A program made the position numbers and the translations under genes. A DNA stretch of 64,000 bases from Arthrobacter sp. SPG23. Lineage in GTDB: Bacteria > Actinomycetota > Actinomycetes > Actinomycetales > Micrococcaceae. Where the stretch lies: positions 1 through 64,000 of the forward strand of contig NZ_JYCN01000032.1 of the NCBI RefSeq assembly GCF_000876655.1. The letters run 5' to 3'. A model generated the notes under the pieces. It was given only the letters and a program-made list of their open reading frames with translations. It searched no databases and was not told the origin of the DNA. Below, piece after piece: positions 16,043 through 23,896 of the stretch; position 1 is the stretch's first letter, and each line of letters begins with the position of its first letter.

Positions 16043-17008
16043 TCATTCCCGGTCCAGCTGTTTCCATTCCTGCTCCCAGAGCCTGCGCTCCTCAACGTCC
16101 TTGCGGATGACCTCGAAAGTCTCGAGTTCGGCGGGCCGGCCCCGCAGCCAGTCCCGCGGGTTCAAGGACTTGCGGCCGTTGTCCAGCAGCAGCAGGGTGC
16201 GGTCCGTGAGGGCATCGTTGCGTAGCGCAAGATGGGTCTTCCGGCGCCGCAGCACCTCCTTCAGGGCCGACTGGGCCGAAGTGTTGGCTCCCAGCCGCCG
16301 GAGGGAACGGGCGCGGACCAGCAGCAGCGCTGCCGCGAGGTCATCGGAATTGAGCAGACCCTCGGTCCAGACCACCACCTCCTTGTCCCGTCCCAGGGAG
16401 TGCGCCAGCGAGCAGCGGGCCAACGCTGCAGGAAGCGACGGCGGCAGCGCGGCCACCGTTTGCAGCGCGGCCTCAAGGTGGCCCGTTTCCCGCAATGAGT
16501 GGGAAAGCGCCAGGAACACGGCCTCCTCGCTGAACAGCACCGGAACGTCCATGCGTTCGGCAACTTCAACCCGGGTGACCACGCGCGTCAGGTAGCCGGA
16601 CGCGAACTGGTTGGCGTCGTCGTCGTTCCTGGTGGTGAGGCCCCGCTGCAGGAGCTCCGAGGCACGCAGGTAGCCGCCCTGCTTGTACGCGAGCAGACCG
16701 GCCATGACGTAGCAGAGCCCGGCCCAGCCGGGATAGGCACGACCTGCGGCAATCAGCCGGTTGGGGTCGGCGTTGTGGAAGATCGCGTCATAGACGGCCT
16801 TGGCAGCCTTCCCCGGGAGCCGCTTGAGCCTGGGGACCGGGCCGTCCACGCTGAGGAGTGCACCGTTCCGGCCGCCCAGGGCGCTCTGCAGGATCCCGCC
16901 CACGCCGTCGGCGATGTCACGCACCGGCGTCCGGACCTGGGCGTCGCCGAACGGGGTGAGGTCGCGGTTGTCGCGATAGATCGGTCCTGAGGTCTGTCCG
17001 GCGCTCAT
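16043..17008 (-). CDS. Tetratricopeptide-like helical repeat protein
   Basis: A 321-residue soluble protein made almost entirely of helix pairs. Repeats resembling TPR units are visible around YPGWAGLCYVMAGLLAYKQGGYLRASELLQRGL, EEAVFLALSHSLRETGHLEAALQTVAALP and AALLLVRARSLRRLGANTSAQSALKEVL. The N-terminal 70 residues and the charged C-terminus lack known motifs. TPR proteins mediate protein contacts; no specific role can be given. No signal peptide. It is followed, 94 nt on, by the NTF2-like gene on the same strand. Confidence 0.75.
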   Translation of the reverse strand: MSAGQTSGPIYRDNRDLTPFGDAQVRTPVRDIADGVGGILQSALGGRNGALLSVDGPVPRLKRLPGKAAKAVYDAIFHNADPNRLIAAGRAYPGWAGLCYVMAGLLAYKQGGYLRASELLQRGLTTRNDDDANQFASGYLTRVVTRVEVAERMDVPVLFSEEAVFLALSHSLRETGHLEAALQTVAALPPSLPAALARCSLAHSLGRDKEVVVWTEGLLNSDDLAAALLLVRARSLRRLGANTSAQSALKEVLRRRKTHLALRNDALTDRTLLLLDNGRKSLNPRDWLRGRPAELETFEVIRKDVEERRLWEQEWKQLDRE

Positions 17009-17050
17009 TCTTCCATGCTAGTGGTGCACGCTTGGCGGCCGCTGGGAGGA

Positions 17051-17551
17051 CTAACTGACCGCGGCCACCCAGACGCCGATCACCCAGGTGCTCGCGGCAA
17101 GACAGGCCAGGCCGAACTCCACCAGCATGCCCACGCCTGTGGCTTTCAAGGCTGCCCAGCTGGTGGTCATGGCGGTCCGGAAATCGCGGGTGCGGTGGGA
17201 CTCACTGAGCAGCAGGCCGGCGGCGAACCCCACGAAAAGGCCCACCACCGGAATGAGGAACATTCCCACAACGCCAAAGACGAGCCCCACCGCCACGCTG
17301 CGGCTGGGGATGCGGTGTTCCCTGAGCTTCCGTCCCGTGAGCACGGCGCTGGCCGCCATTCCCGCCAGCACGAAGGCCAGGCCCACGCCGAACACCACCC
17401 AGCCGGCCGTTCCGGCGCCGCCCCAGATGGCCCAGGCCAGCAGGCTGAGTCCGATGAGGATGCTGCCCGGCAGCACGGGGATAACAGTGCCGGCGACGCC
17501 CACCAGGATGGCAAGGCCGCAGAGGACAGTCACGAGGATTTCGGGGTTCAT
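17051..17551 (-). CDS. DUF456 family membrane protein
   Basis: A 166-residue very hydrophobic protein with four or five membrane segments. The start (ILVTVLCGLAILVGVAGTVIPVLPGSILIG) and the central glycine-rich stretch GLVFGVVGMFLIPVVGLFVGFAAGLLLSE are typical of DUF456. Function is unknown. It lies 42 nt upstream of the TPR-like gene on the same strand, so the two may be co-transcribed. The perfect hairpin at 17611-17650 separates it from malic enzyme. Confidence 0.88.
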   Translation of the reverse strand: MNPEILVTVLCGLAILVGVAGTVIPVLPGSILIGLSLLAWAIWGGAGTAGWVVFGVGLAFVLAGMAASAVLTGRKLREHRIPSRSVAVGLVFGVVGMFLIPVVGLFVGFAAGLLLSESHRTRDFRTAMTTSWAALKATGVGMLVEFGLACLAASTWVIGVWVAAVS

Positions 17552-17610
17552 GCCCCCAGTCTAGGGTTGCCCGGAGAGGGCACCGGGACAACGCCTGCTT
17601 TCACAAACGA

Positions 17611-17650
17611 CGACGGCGGTGCCTCCCCAGCACGGGAGGCACCGCCGTCG
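17611..17650 (-). terminator. Hairpin terminator after malic enzyme
   Basis: A perfect 16-bp stem: arm CGACGGCGGTGCCTCC at 17611-17626 with its complement at 17635-17650 and an 8-nt loop. It follows the malic enzyme stop by 27 nt. On the minus strand the hairpin is followed by TTTGTG, a weak U-rich stretch, so it fits a terminator for malic enzyme. Confidence 0.8.
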
Positions 17651-17677
17651 AACTTCGTGGCGGAGGATACTCCGCGG

Positions 17678-18901
17678 TTACTCCGCTTCGACCGCTGCTG
17701 CCACGGCGGCGGACACGGCCGGAGCGACGCGCGGATCCAGCGGGCTGGGCACGATGTAGTCGGCGGACAGCTCGGGTTCGGCCAGCTCAGCGATGGCGCG
17801 GGCGGCGGCAAGCTTCATGGCGGGCGTGATCCGGCGGGCACCGGCGTCCAGCGCCCCGCGGAAGATTCCCGGGAAGGCCAGCACGTTGTTGATCTGGTTG
17901 GGGAAGTCGCTGCGTCCCGTGGCCACAACGGCTGCGTAGCGCGAGGCGACCTCCGGGAGGACTTCGGGGTCCGGGTTGGAGAGCGCGAACACGATGGAGC
18001 TGTGGTTCATGAGCTTCAGGTGCTCCTCATCCAGCTTCGAGGAGGAGACGCCGATGAACACGTCGGCGCCGAGCAGCGCTTCGCCGGGGCCGCCGGTGAT
18101 GCCGCGCGGGTTGCTGCGCTGCGCCATCTGCGCCTTCTTGCTGGCGGGATCGGCGGCAATGTCCGTGCGGTCCTTGTTGATGACGCCCCGCGAGTCAAGC
18201 AGGACGACGTCCCGGATGCCGGCGGTGAGCAGGATTTCGGCGACGGCGATGCCGGCGGCCCCTGCACCGGAAACCACCACGCGGAGTCCTTCGAGTTCGC
18301 GGCCGGTCACCTTCGCGGCGCCGGTCAGCGCTGCGAGGGCCACGACGGCCGTGCCGTGCTGGTCATCGTGCATGACCGGGCAGTCCAGGGCCTCGATGAG
18401 CTTTTCCTCAAGCTCGAAGCAGCGCGGAGCGGAGATGTCCTCAAGGTTCACGGCGCCGAAGCTGGGGCGCAGGCGGACGAGGGTCTCCACGATTTCGTCC
18501 ACGTCGGTGGTGTTGAGGACCAGCGGGATGGAGTCCAGGTCGCCGAAAGCCTTGAACAGTGCGGACTTGCCTTCCATGACAGGCAGGGAGGCGCTGGGGC
18601 CGATGTTGCCGAGGCCTAGCACGGCGGTGCCGTCGCTGACCACAACGACCAGGCGCTGCGCCCAGGTGAGGGTCTTGGCGAGTTCCGGCTCGGCGTGGAT
18701 GGCACGGCTGACCTGGGCCACACCCGGAGTGTAGGCAATGGAGAGATCGCGCTTGCTCGCGAGCGGGACCGTGCTGGAGATGGACAGCTTGCCGCCCTGG
18801 TGGGCTTCGAAGATCTCCTGGTCGGTGAGCACGGTGGACTCGTCGGCGGAGGCGGTTCCGGCGGAAACGCCGTCGGCGGAAGAGATGGTTTCAGTGGACA
18901 C
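17678..18901 (-). CDS. NAD-type malic enzyme
   Basis: A 407-residue malic enzyme of the short bacterial type (no C-terminal phosphotransacetylase domain). It oxidatively decarboxylates malate to pyruvate. Visible are the substrate-region SIAYTPGVAQVSRAI, the metal-site CPVMHDDQHGTA, and the dinucleotide-binding GAGAAGIAVAEIL. GTG 18901 is chosen because AGGAGA lies 6-7 nt upstream; an in-frame start 18 codons further out has no such site. The N-terminal 35 residues are a Ser/Thr/Ala-rich extension. Upstream lie two palindromes at 19114-19155 that may control it. Cofactor choice (NAD or NADP) cannot be read with certainty. Confidence 0.92.
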   Translation of the reverse strand: MSTETISSADGVSAGTASADESTVLTDQEIFEAHQGGKLSISSTVPLASKRDLSIAYTPGVAQVSRAIHAEPELAKTLTWAQRLVVVVSDGTAVLGLGNIGPSASLPVMEGKSALFKAFGDLDSIPLVLNTTDVDEIVETLVRLRPSFGAVNLEDISAPRCFELEEKLIEALDCPVMHDDQHGTAVVALAALTGAAKVTGRELEGLRVVVSGAGAAGIAVAEILLTAGIRDVVLLDSRGVINKDRTDIAADPASKKAQMAQRSNPRGITGGPGEALLGADVFIGVSSSKLDEEHLKLMNHSSIVFALSNPDPEVLPEVASRYAAVVATGRSDFPNQINNVLAFPGIFRGALDAGARRITPAMKLAAARAIAELAEPELSADYIVPSPLDPRVAPAVSAAVAAAVEAE

Positions 18902-19113
18902 GTCGTTGTCTCCTGGGGCTAGCCGTGGGCGCACGGCACAAAAAGGCTCAAGCACATAGGAGGCTCAAGATGGGCGTGCTGGAAATTCTGCGGCCCAAGG
19001 GATGGTAAGGCCGCGGTGAAGCTCCTGCGAGGTACGGGCTGCTACCCACTCCGGTCCTGCAATGGTAAAGCGATGCGCGGGAGGGGAATGGACACTGGGC
19101 CGACCACCGGACG

Positions 19114-19155
19114 TGATAAAACGTTTTATCATGTCTGCGAGTGACTCTCGTCACT
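19114..19155. promoter_or_regulatory. Two palindromes upstream of malic enzyme
   Basis: The first is an 18-nt perfect palindrome TGATAAAACGTTTTATCA (19114-19131), whose AAACGTTT core is LacI/GalR-like. The second is AGTGAC-tctc-GTCACT (19140-19155). They lie 213-254 nt before the malic enzyme start, in a 306-nt gap that otherwise shows no gene. AT-rich DNA at the first site also offers -10-like sequence. No LacI-family gene is in the window, so the regulator would be encoded elsewhere. Confidence 0.6.
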
Positions 19156-19207
19156 TAAATTTGCTGCAGAACGGCCCCTAGTGGTCTAGACCAGTTACGG
19201 AGTACTG

Positions 19208-19774
19208 CTAGCACCGGGTGAGCAGTGAACAGGCTTTCTTCAGGTCTTCCTCCGCCTCGAACAGCGACAGCCGGCGGCAGCGCACGGCCTGCACCAGGCC
19301 GGAAACGGTCAGCAGCAGCACACGTGACTTGGCGGCGTCGCCACTTGCCACGGTAACCGCCTGCTCGGCAATGGCGTCGATCTCCCGCAGGAGGACCGTG
19401 GTGTCCTTGTCCTTCGCGTAGACGCCCTGGCTTAGGCACTGCTCCACGGCCGGCTGCATCAGCCGCATGTGGAAGATCTCCATCATGACGCCCGTCAGGG
19501 AACGGACGCCGGATTCGGGCCAGCTTCCCACCTGCAGCTCGCCCAGCTGCTTCCGGTAGAGGCCCAGCATCAGATGGGTGGGGGAAGGAAAATAACGGTA
19601 CAGGGTTCCCAGCGGGACATTGGCCTTGGCGGCCACCTCGGACAGGCTCACGGAATCCAGCCCTTTACGGGCGAATCCTGCAGCGGCATCCAGGATCCGG
19701 GCGTAGCGGATCTGCTGTCTGGGCAGGGTCGGCGGCAAGGCCATGGGGGGAAGATCTGGATTGAGTTCAAGCAT
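19208..19774 (-). CDS. TetR family transcriptional regulator
   Basis: A 188-residue TetR protein. The N-terminal helix-turn-helix reads RILDAAAGFARKGLDSVSLSEVAAKANVPLGTLYRYFPSPTHL, followed by a variable helical ligand domain. The TLYRYF recognition helix resembles KstR-type regulators of lipid/steroid catabolism, but that is weak evidence. An MFS transporter gene lies 161 nt upstream on the same strand; malic enzyme follows downstream after 306 nt. Start could be ATG 19774 or an internal ATG ten codons later; neither has a strong ribosome site. Confidence 0.88.
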   Translation of the reverse strand: MLELNPDLPPMALPPTLPRQQIRYARILDAAAGFARKGLDSVSLSEVAAKANVPLGTLYRYFPSPTHLMLGLYRKQLGELQVGSWPESGVRSLTGVMMEIFHMRLMQPAVEQCLSQGVYAKDKDTTVLLREIDAIAEQAVTVASGDAAKSRVLLLTVSGLVQAVRCRRLSLFEAEEDLKKACSLLTRC

Positions 19775-19935
19775 CAGCAGCGTTCCGGGAGTGGGTTTCG
19801 TTCAGCGGTCAGGCGATCCCCATCAGAGCACTGCCGCAGCAATTCGAGTCCACTATACGGCACCGGTCTTGGGGCCAACCTGTGCGCCGATTACCCAAAA
19901 CGGTGTGGCCCCGGACCGTCGCAATGCGCCTGGTT

Positions 19936-21237
19936 TTAGTCCACGCCCTTAATCTTCACCACGAACACCGCGCCCAGCAGTCCGATCACGGCGGCGGCGG
20001 AAAACAGCGTGACGTATCCCCCAAAGTACTGGATGGACAGGAAAGCGATCGCCGGCGCGAACACCTGCGGTAGGGAGCTGGCCACATTGATGACCCCCAT
20101 GTCCTTGCCCCGGTCCGCTGCCTGCGGGAGCACCTGGGTCAGCAGCGCAAAGTCCACCGCCAAGTACGCCCCGAATCCAATACCCAGAACCGCGGCCCCG
20201 GCCAGGGCACCCGGCCAGACCGGAAAAAAGGCCATGATCAGTGCCGCCATGGCGATGGTCACGGAAGAGACGATCACGAACGGTTTGCGCTTGCCCACGC
20301 GGTCGCTCCACGGACCTGCCAGCACGGCCGTGATCATTACCATGACCGCATAGATTCCGGTGAGGATCAGCACTCCCAGCGCCGGTTCCTCATGCCCGAT
20401 GATGTCCCGGAGGAAGAAAAGAAGGTACACGATGGTCAGCTGGTTTCCGACGTTCATCAGGAAGCGCGTGAGCCAGGCCCACGCAAAATCAGGATGCCGA
20501 GCAGGGCTGATCCAGAAGCCCTTGGCGAAGGTCTTCCAGTGGAACGGCGGGCGGGCGGACAGCGGCAACACGGGATCATTCCGGTGAAACAGATAGGGCA
20601 GGATGGACAGCAGGAGCGCTGCGGCGCAAAGCCAGTACCCCACCATGTAGTTTCCTGAGACGACGGCACCGAAAACGGCGCCGATGAGTATGCCCACGGT
20701 CTGGCCCATGGCCGCAAGGCCGCCCACGGTGGCCCGCTGCGGCACCGGCACTCGGTCCGGGACCGCCGCCGTAATGGCTGCGTAGGCTGCGTTGGCTCCG
20801 AGTTGGACCAGGCACCAGAAGAGGACCATCAGTGCGACGGCAGTCGCACCGGACATGGCCAGAAGTGCAGCGGTAGCCAGGATCGCCCCCGCCAGCACCC
20901 AAGGGGCGCGCCGGCCGAAACCAGAGACCGTGCGGTCGGACAGCGCCCCGAAGAGCGGATTCGCTACCAACGAAACAGCAGCGCCACAGCCGGTCACGAG
21001 GGACAGGATGGCTTCCTTGCTGGGCGCGTCGATGCTGATGGCCTGCTGGCCGATGAACACGTTGATGGGGCCGAAGAAGGCGGCGTTGATCCCAACATTG
21101 ACGAGCACCAATCCGGTCACCCAGCGCGCGGTGACCTTCCGCTCCGGTTCGGCGAGCGCAGCCGTTGAACCTCCGCCGGGCAACGCGGCAGTGCCGGAAG
21201 GATCCGGGACGTGCCCCGGCAGATCGGACAGACTCAT
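19936..21237 (-). CDS. MFS transporter (SLC45/glycoside-symporter-like)
   Basis: A 433-residue 12-segment transporter. The ATG at 21237 follows GGGGGAG. A roughly 35-residue Gly/Ala/Pro hydrophilic N-terminus precedes TM1. Motifs: NPLFGALSDRTVSGFGRRAPWVLAG after TM2 (the MFS loop 2-3 motif) and AGPWSDRVGKRKPF in the equivalent loop of the second half. This pattern is seen in sucrose/glycoside-type MFS symporters of actinobacteria, but the substrate is not certain. The gene is divergent from rraA with a 38-nt palindrome in between (21283-21320). Confidence 0.85.
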   Translation of the reverse strand: MSLSDLPGHVPDPSGTAALPGGGSTAALAEPERKVTARWVTGLVLVNVGINAAFFGPINVFIGQQAISIDAPSKEAILSLVTGCGAAVSLVANPLFGALSDRTVSGFGRRAPWVLAGAILATAALLAMSGATAVALMVLFWCLVQLGANAAYAAITAAVPDRVPVPQRATVGGLAAMGQTVGILIGAVFGAVVSGNYMVGYWLCAAALLLSILPYLFHRNDPVLPLSARPPFHWKTFAKGFWISPARHPDFAWAWLTRFLMNVGNQLTIVYLLFFLRDIIGHEEPALGVLILTGIYAVMVMITAVLAGPWSDRVGKRKPFVIVSSVTIAMAALIMAFFPVWPGALAGAAVLGIGFGAYLAVDFALLTQVLPQAADRGKDMGVINVASSLPQVFAPAIAFLSIQYFGGYVTLFSAAAVIGLLGAVFVVKIKGVD

Positions 21238-21282
21238 TGCGGCTCCCCCAGGAACTGATGATTGGTGTCCGATCAGACTATC

Positions 21283-21320
21283 GTGGGCATCACAGCCCGC
21301 GCGCGGGTTGTGATGCCCAC
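21283..21320. promoter_or_regulatory. 38-nt near-perfect palindrome between MFS and rraA genes
   Basis: Arms of 19 nt (21283-21301 and 21302-21320) are complementary except for one pair. The outer half-sites are GTGGGCATCACA and TGTGATGCCCAC, and the centre is CCCGCGCGCGGG. It lies 45 nt before the MFS start and 28 nt before the rraA start, so it is well placed as a shared operator for both divergent promoters. Confidence 0.65.
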
Positions 21321-21348
21321 CCCGATAAGCTGAGCCCAAGGAGGACCC

Positions 21349-21870
21349 GTGACCGCTTCCGCAGACACCCCAGAGACCGACAACTCAGGCATCCCCGATA
21401 GCCGCAGTATCAACACCGCCGACCTTTACGACGAACGGGGCGAGGAACTCGATTCCATCGCGCTTCAGTTCCAGTCGCTGGGGGGCCTCTCGCACTTTAG
21501 CGGGCCGGCCCGCACCATCCGGTGCCTTGAGGACAACGCCCTGGTCAAGTCCACTCTTGGAACTCCGGGCGACGGCGCAGTGCTGGTGGTGGACGGAGCC
21601 GGTTCCCTGCGGACGGCCCTGATGGGGGACATGATCGCCGCGAGCGCCGTCGCAAACGGCTGGGCCGGCGTCGTAATCAACGGGGCCATCCGGGACCGCG
21701 AGGTCCTGGCCGACCTGCCGCTCGGCGTCAAGGCGCTCGGCAGCAATCCGCGCAAAAGCGCCAAAACCGGTGCAGGCGAAACGGACGTGGAACTGGACAT
21801 CGACGGCGTCAAGGTGCGTCCGGGCGCCATGATCTGGTGCGATCCGGACGGGATCCTGGTGGAACGCTGA
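21349..21870 (+). CDS. rraA: RraA family protein (RNase E regulator-like / HMG-CHA aldolase-like)
   Basis: A 173-residue single-domain protein of the RraA fold. Family blocks: STADLYDERGEEL-like N-terminus (here NTADLYDERGEELDS), GDGAVLVVDGAGSLRTALMGDMIAASAVANGWAGVVINGAIRD, and LGVKALGSNPRKS. GTG start with AAGGAGG upstream. E. coli RraA inhibits RNase E; related proteins are 4-hydroxy-4-methyl-2-oxoglutarate aldolases with an Asp-Arg metal site (the NGAIRD motif is here). Which role applies is open. The divergent transporter and shared palindrome hint at a metabolic role. Confidence 0.88.
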   Translation: MTASADTPETDNSGIPDSRSINTADLYDERGEELDSIALQFQSLGGLSHFSGPARTIRCLEDNALVKSTLGTPGDGAVLVVDGAGSLRTALMGDMIAASAVANGWAGVVINGAIRDREVLADLPLGVKALGSNPRKSAKTGAGETDVELDIDGVKVRPGAMIWCDPDGILVER

Positions 21871-21925
21871 GGTAAATTCCTCATTTCGCAGGGGCTTCGC
21901 AGGGCCAAGGGAACAAATCTCACCG

Positions 21926-21951
21926 TAAGATAGTTACTGAAAGCAACTATC
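21926..21951 (+). promoter_or_regulatory. Promoter -10 and overlapping inverted repeat before the DHA2 transporter
   Basis: A -10-like TAAGAT (21926-21931) overlaps the inverted repeat GATAGTTAC (21929-21937)...GCAACTATC (21943-21951), whose 7-nt outer arms match perfectly. TAGTT/AACTA half-sites in this spacing are typical of MarR-type operators on drug-efflux genes. The transporter starts at 21987. No regulator gene adjoins it. Confidence 0.6.
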
Positions 21952-21986
21952 AAGCTTGATCCCCTTTTCTTTGTAATGGAGCAGTC

Positions 21987-23651
21987 ATGTCCAAAACCGC
22001 CGCCGGGCCCGTAGCCGGGGACGTCCTGACGAAGCGTCAGACCATCACAGTGATGGTGGGTCTCATGCTCGGCATGTTCCTTTCCTCGCTGGACCAGACC
22101 ATCGTGTCCACGTCGATCTACACCATCGCCAACGACCTCGACGGGCTCTCCCTGCAGGCCTGGGCCACCACCGCGTACCTGATCACGTCCACGGTGAGCA
22201 CGCCCCTGTACGGCAAGCTCAGCGACATCTTCGGGCGCCGGCCGCTTTACCTGGCCGCGATCGTGATCTTCCTGGCGGGGTCCCTGTACGCCGGCTCGGT
22301 GCATTCCATGACCGAACTCGCCATCGCCCGCGGCATCCAGGGTATGGGCGCCGGCGGCCTGCTGGCCCTCGCGCTGACCATCATCGGCGACATTGTTGCC
22401 CTGAAGGACCGGGCCAAGTTCCAGGGCTACTTCATGTCCGTCTTCGGCATCTCCTCCGTCCTTGGCCCCGTGGTGGGCGGCGCCTTCGCCGGGTCGGCGA
22501 ACATCCTGGGCTTCGACGGCTGGCGCTGGGTGTTCTTCATCAACCTGCCCATCGGCCTGGCCGCACTGGCTGTGGTTTTCCTCTACCTGCACCTGCCCGC
22601 CAAGCACGTCAAGCAGAAGATCGACTACTGGGGCGCCGCGGCCATCACGCTGGCCATCGTTCCGCTGCTGCTGGTGGCCGAACAGGGCCGCAGCTGGGGC
22701 TGGACCTCGGCGGCATCCCTCCTGTGCATCGGACTGGGCGTGGTGGGCATCGTCGCGTTCCTGCTGGCCGAGAAGCGCGCCGGTGACTACGCCCTGATAC
22801 CCCTGCGGCTCTTCCGGAACCTCACCTTCGGCCTCTCTTCATTGCTGAACTTCATCATCGGCATCGGCATGTTCGGCGCAATCGCGATGCTCCCGATGTA
22901 CCTCCAGCTGGTCAAGGGCCTCACCCCCACCGAAGCCGGCCTGATGATGATCACCTTCACCGTGGGCATCCTGACCGGTTCCATCACCGCCGGACGGACC
23001 ATCTCGGCGTCGGGCACCTACCGGATCTTCCCCATCCTGGGCACCGCCGTGCTGACCGCTGCGGCCCTCGTGATGGGCTTCTCGCTGGGCGTGGACACCG
23101 GGCTCTGGGTTCCGGGCGTCATCGCGGTGTTCTTCGGCCTCGGCCTGGGATTCTGCATGCAGCCCCTCACGCTGGCCATGCAGGTTTCCGTCCCGCCGAA
23201 GGACATGGGCGTGGGCACGTCCTCCGCGGCGTTCTTCCGGTCCATGGGCGGCGCCGTCGGTACAGCGGTCTTCATCTCCATGCTGTTCAGCCTGGCCGCG
23301 GACCGCATCGCCACGGGCATGAAGGACGCCATGCAGAACGCCGACTACCTCAAGGTCCTGAAGGACCCCGCCGTGGCCGCCGATCCCGCCAATGCCAAGC
23401 TCTATGAGTTCTTCCAGAACGGTGCCACCAACGACTCCCTCAACGACACCAGCTGGCTGCACACGGCCAACCCCGTGCTCACCCGCCCCATCACCGAGGG
23501 CTTCGCGCAGTCGATCGACGCCGTGATGCTCACCGCGGCAGTGCTCACCGGGATCGCCTTCCTGATCAGCTTCGCGCTGCCGAAGAAGAAGCTGACGGAC
23601 CCGAAGGCAGCTTCGCACGAAGCAGGATCTGAGTCCGTCCCGGCCCACTAG
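21987..23651 (+). CDS. MFS drug efflux transporter, DHA2 (EmrB/QacA) family
   Basis: A 554-residue transporter with about 14 membrane segments. TM1 carries the DHA2 signature SSLDQTIVSTSIYTIANDL. The loop motif GKLSDIFGRRPLY follows, and the antiporter motif region reads ISSVLGPVVGGAFAG. A roughly 75-residue insert before the last TM segment (near residues 450-510) faces outside. It should expel lipophilic drugs or other toxic compounds using the proton gradient. It is controlled by its own promoter with a MarR-like operator; a hairpin terminator follows at 23674-23704. Confidence 0.9.
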   Translation: MSKTAAGPVAGDVLTKRQTITVMVGLMLGMFLSSLDQTIVSTSIYTIANDLDGLSLQAWATTAYLITSTVSTPLYGKLSDIFGRRPLYLAAIVIFLAGSLYAGSVHSMTELAIARGIQGMGAGGLLALALTIIGDIVALKDRAKFQGYFMSVFGISSVLGPVVGGAFAGSANILGFDGWRWVFFINLPIGLAALAVVFLYLHLPAKHVKQKIDYWGAAAITLAIVPLLLVAEQGRSWGWTSAASLLCIGLGVVGIVAFLLAEKRAGDYALIPLRLFRNLTFGLSSLLNFIIGIGMFGAIAMLPMYLQLVKGLTPTEAGLMMITFTVGILTGSITAGRTISASGTYRIFPILGTAVLTAAALVMGFSLGVDTGLWVPGVIAVFFGLGLGFCMQPLTLAMQVSVPPKDMGVGTSSAAFFRSMGGAVGTAVFISMLFSLAADRIATGMKDAMQNADYLKVLKDPAVAADPANAKLYEFFQNGATNDSLNDTSWLHTANPVLTRPITEGFAQSIDAVMLTAAVLTGIAFLISFALPKKKLTDPKAASHEAGSESVPAH

Positions 23652-23673
23652 GCCCTTACCGCGCATGCACGTC

Positions 23674-23704
23674 ACGGCAGGCAGCCTCTCGGGCTGCCTG
23701 CCGT
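23674..23704 (+). terminator. Hairpin terminator after the DHA2 transporter
   Basis: A perfect 13-bp stem, ACGGCAGGCAGCC (23674-23686) with GGCTGCCTGCCGT (23692-23704), and a 5-nt loop, 23 nt past the stop codon. It is followed by TGTGGTG, not a true T-tract. The remaining 190 nt up to the next gene hold only GC-rich hairpins and presumably the next promoter. Confidence 0.75.
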
Positions 23705-23896
23705 TGTGGTGTCCCCCGTGTTTTCCGACGACGGCGGCAGCGCCCCGCCGTCGCCGGCCCGCGCCCCTAAGTGGAACCGCAGAGCGTGAAGTGGCACACT
23801 GTTTAGCGCGTGTGCGCCGGCCAGCAGGGCCGGTTCCGTGGTCAACGATGTCCGCACAGCTAAAAACCCAACGCATCAAAAGCCCAAGGGAGATCC

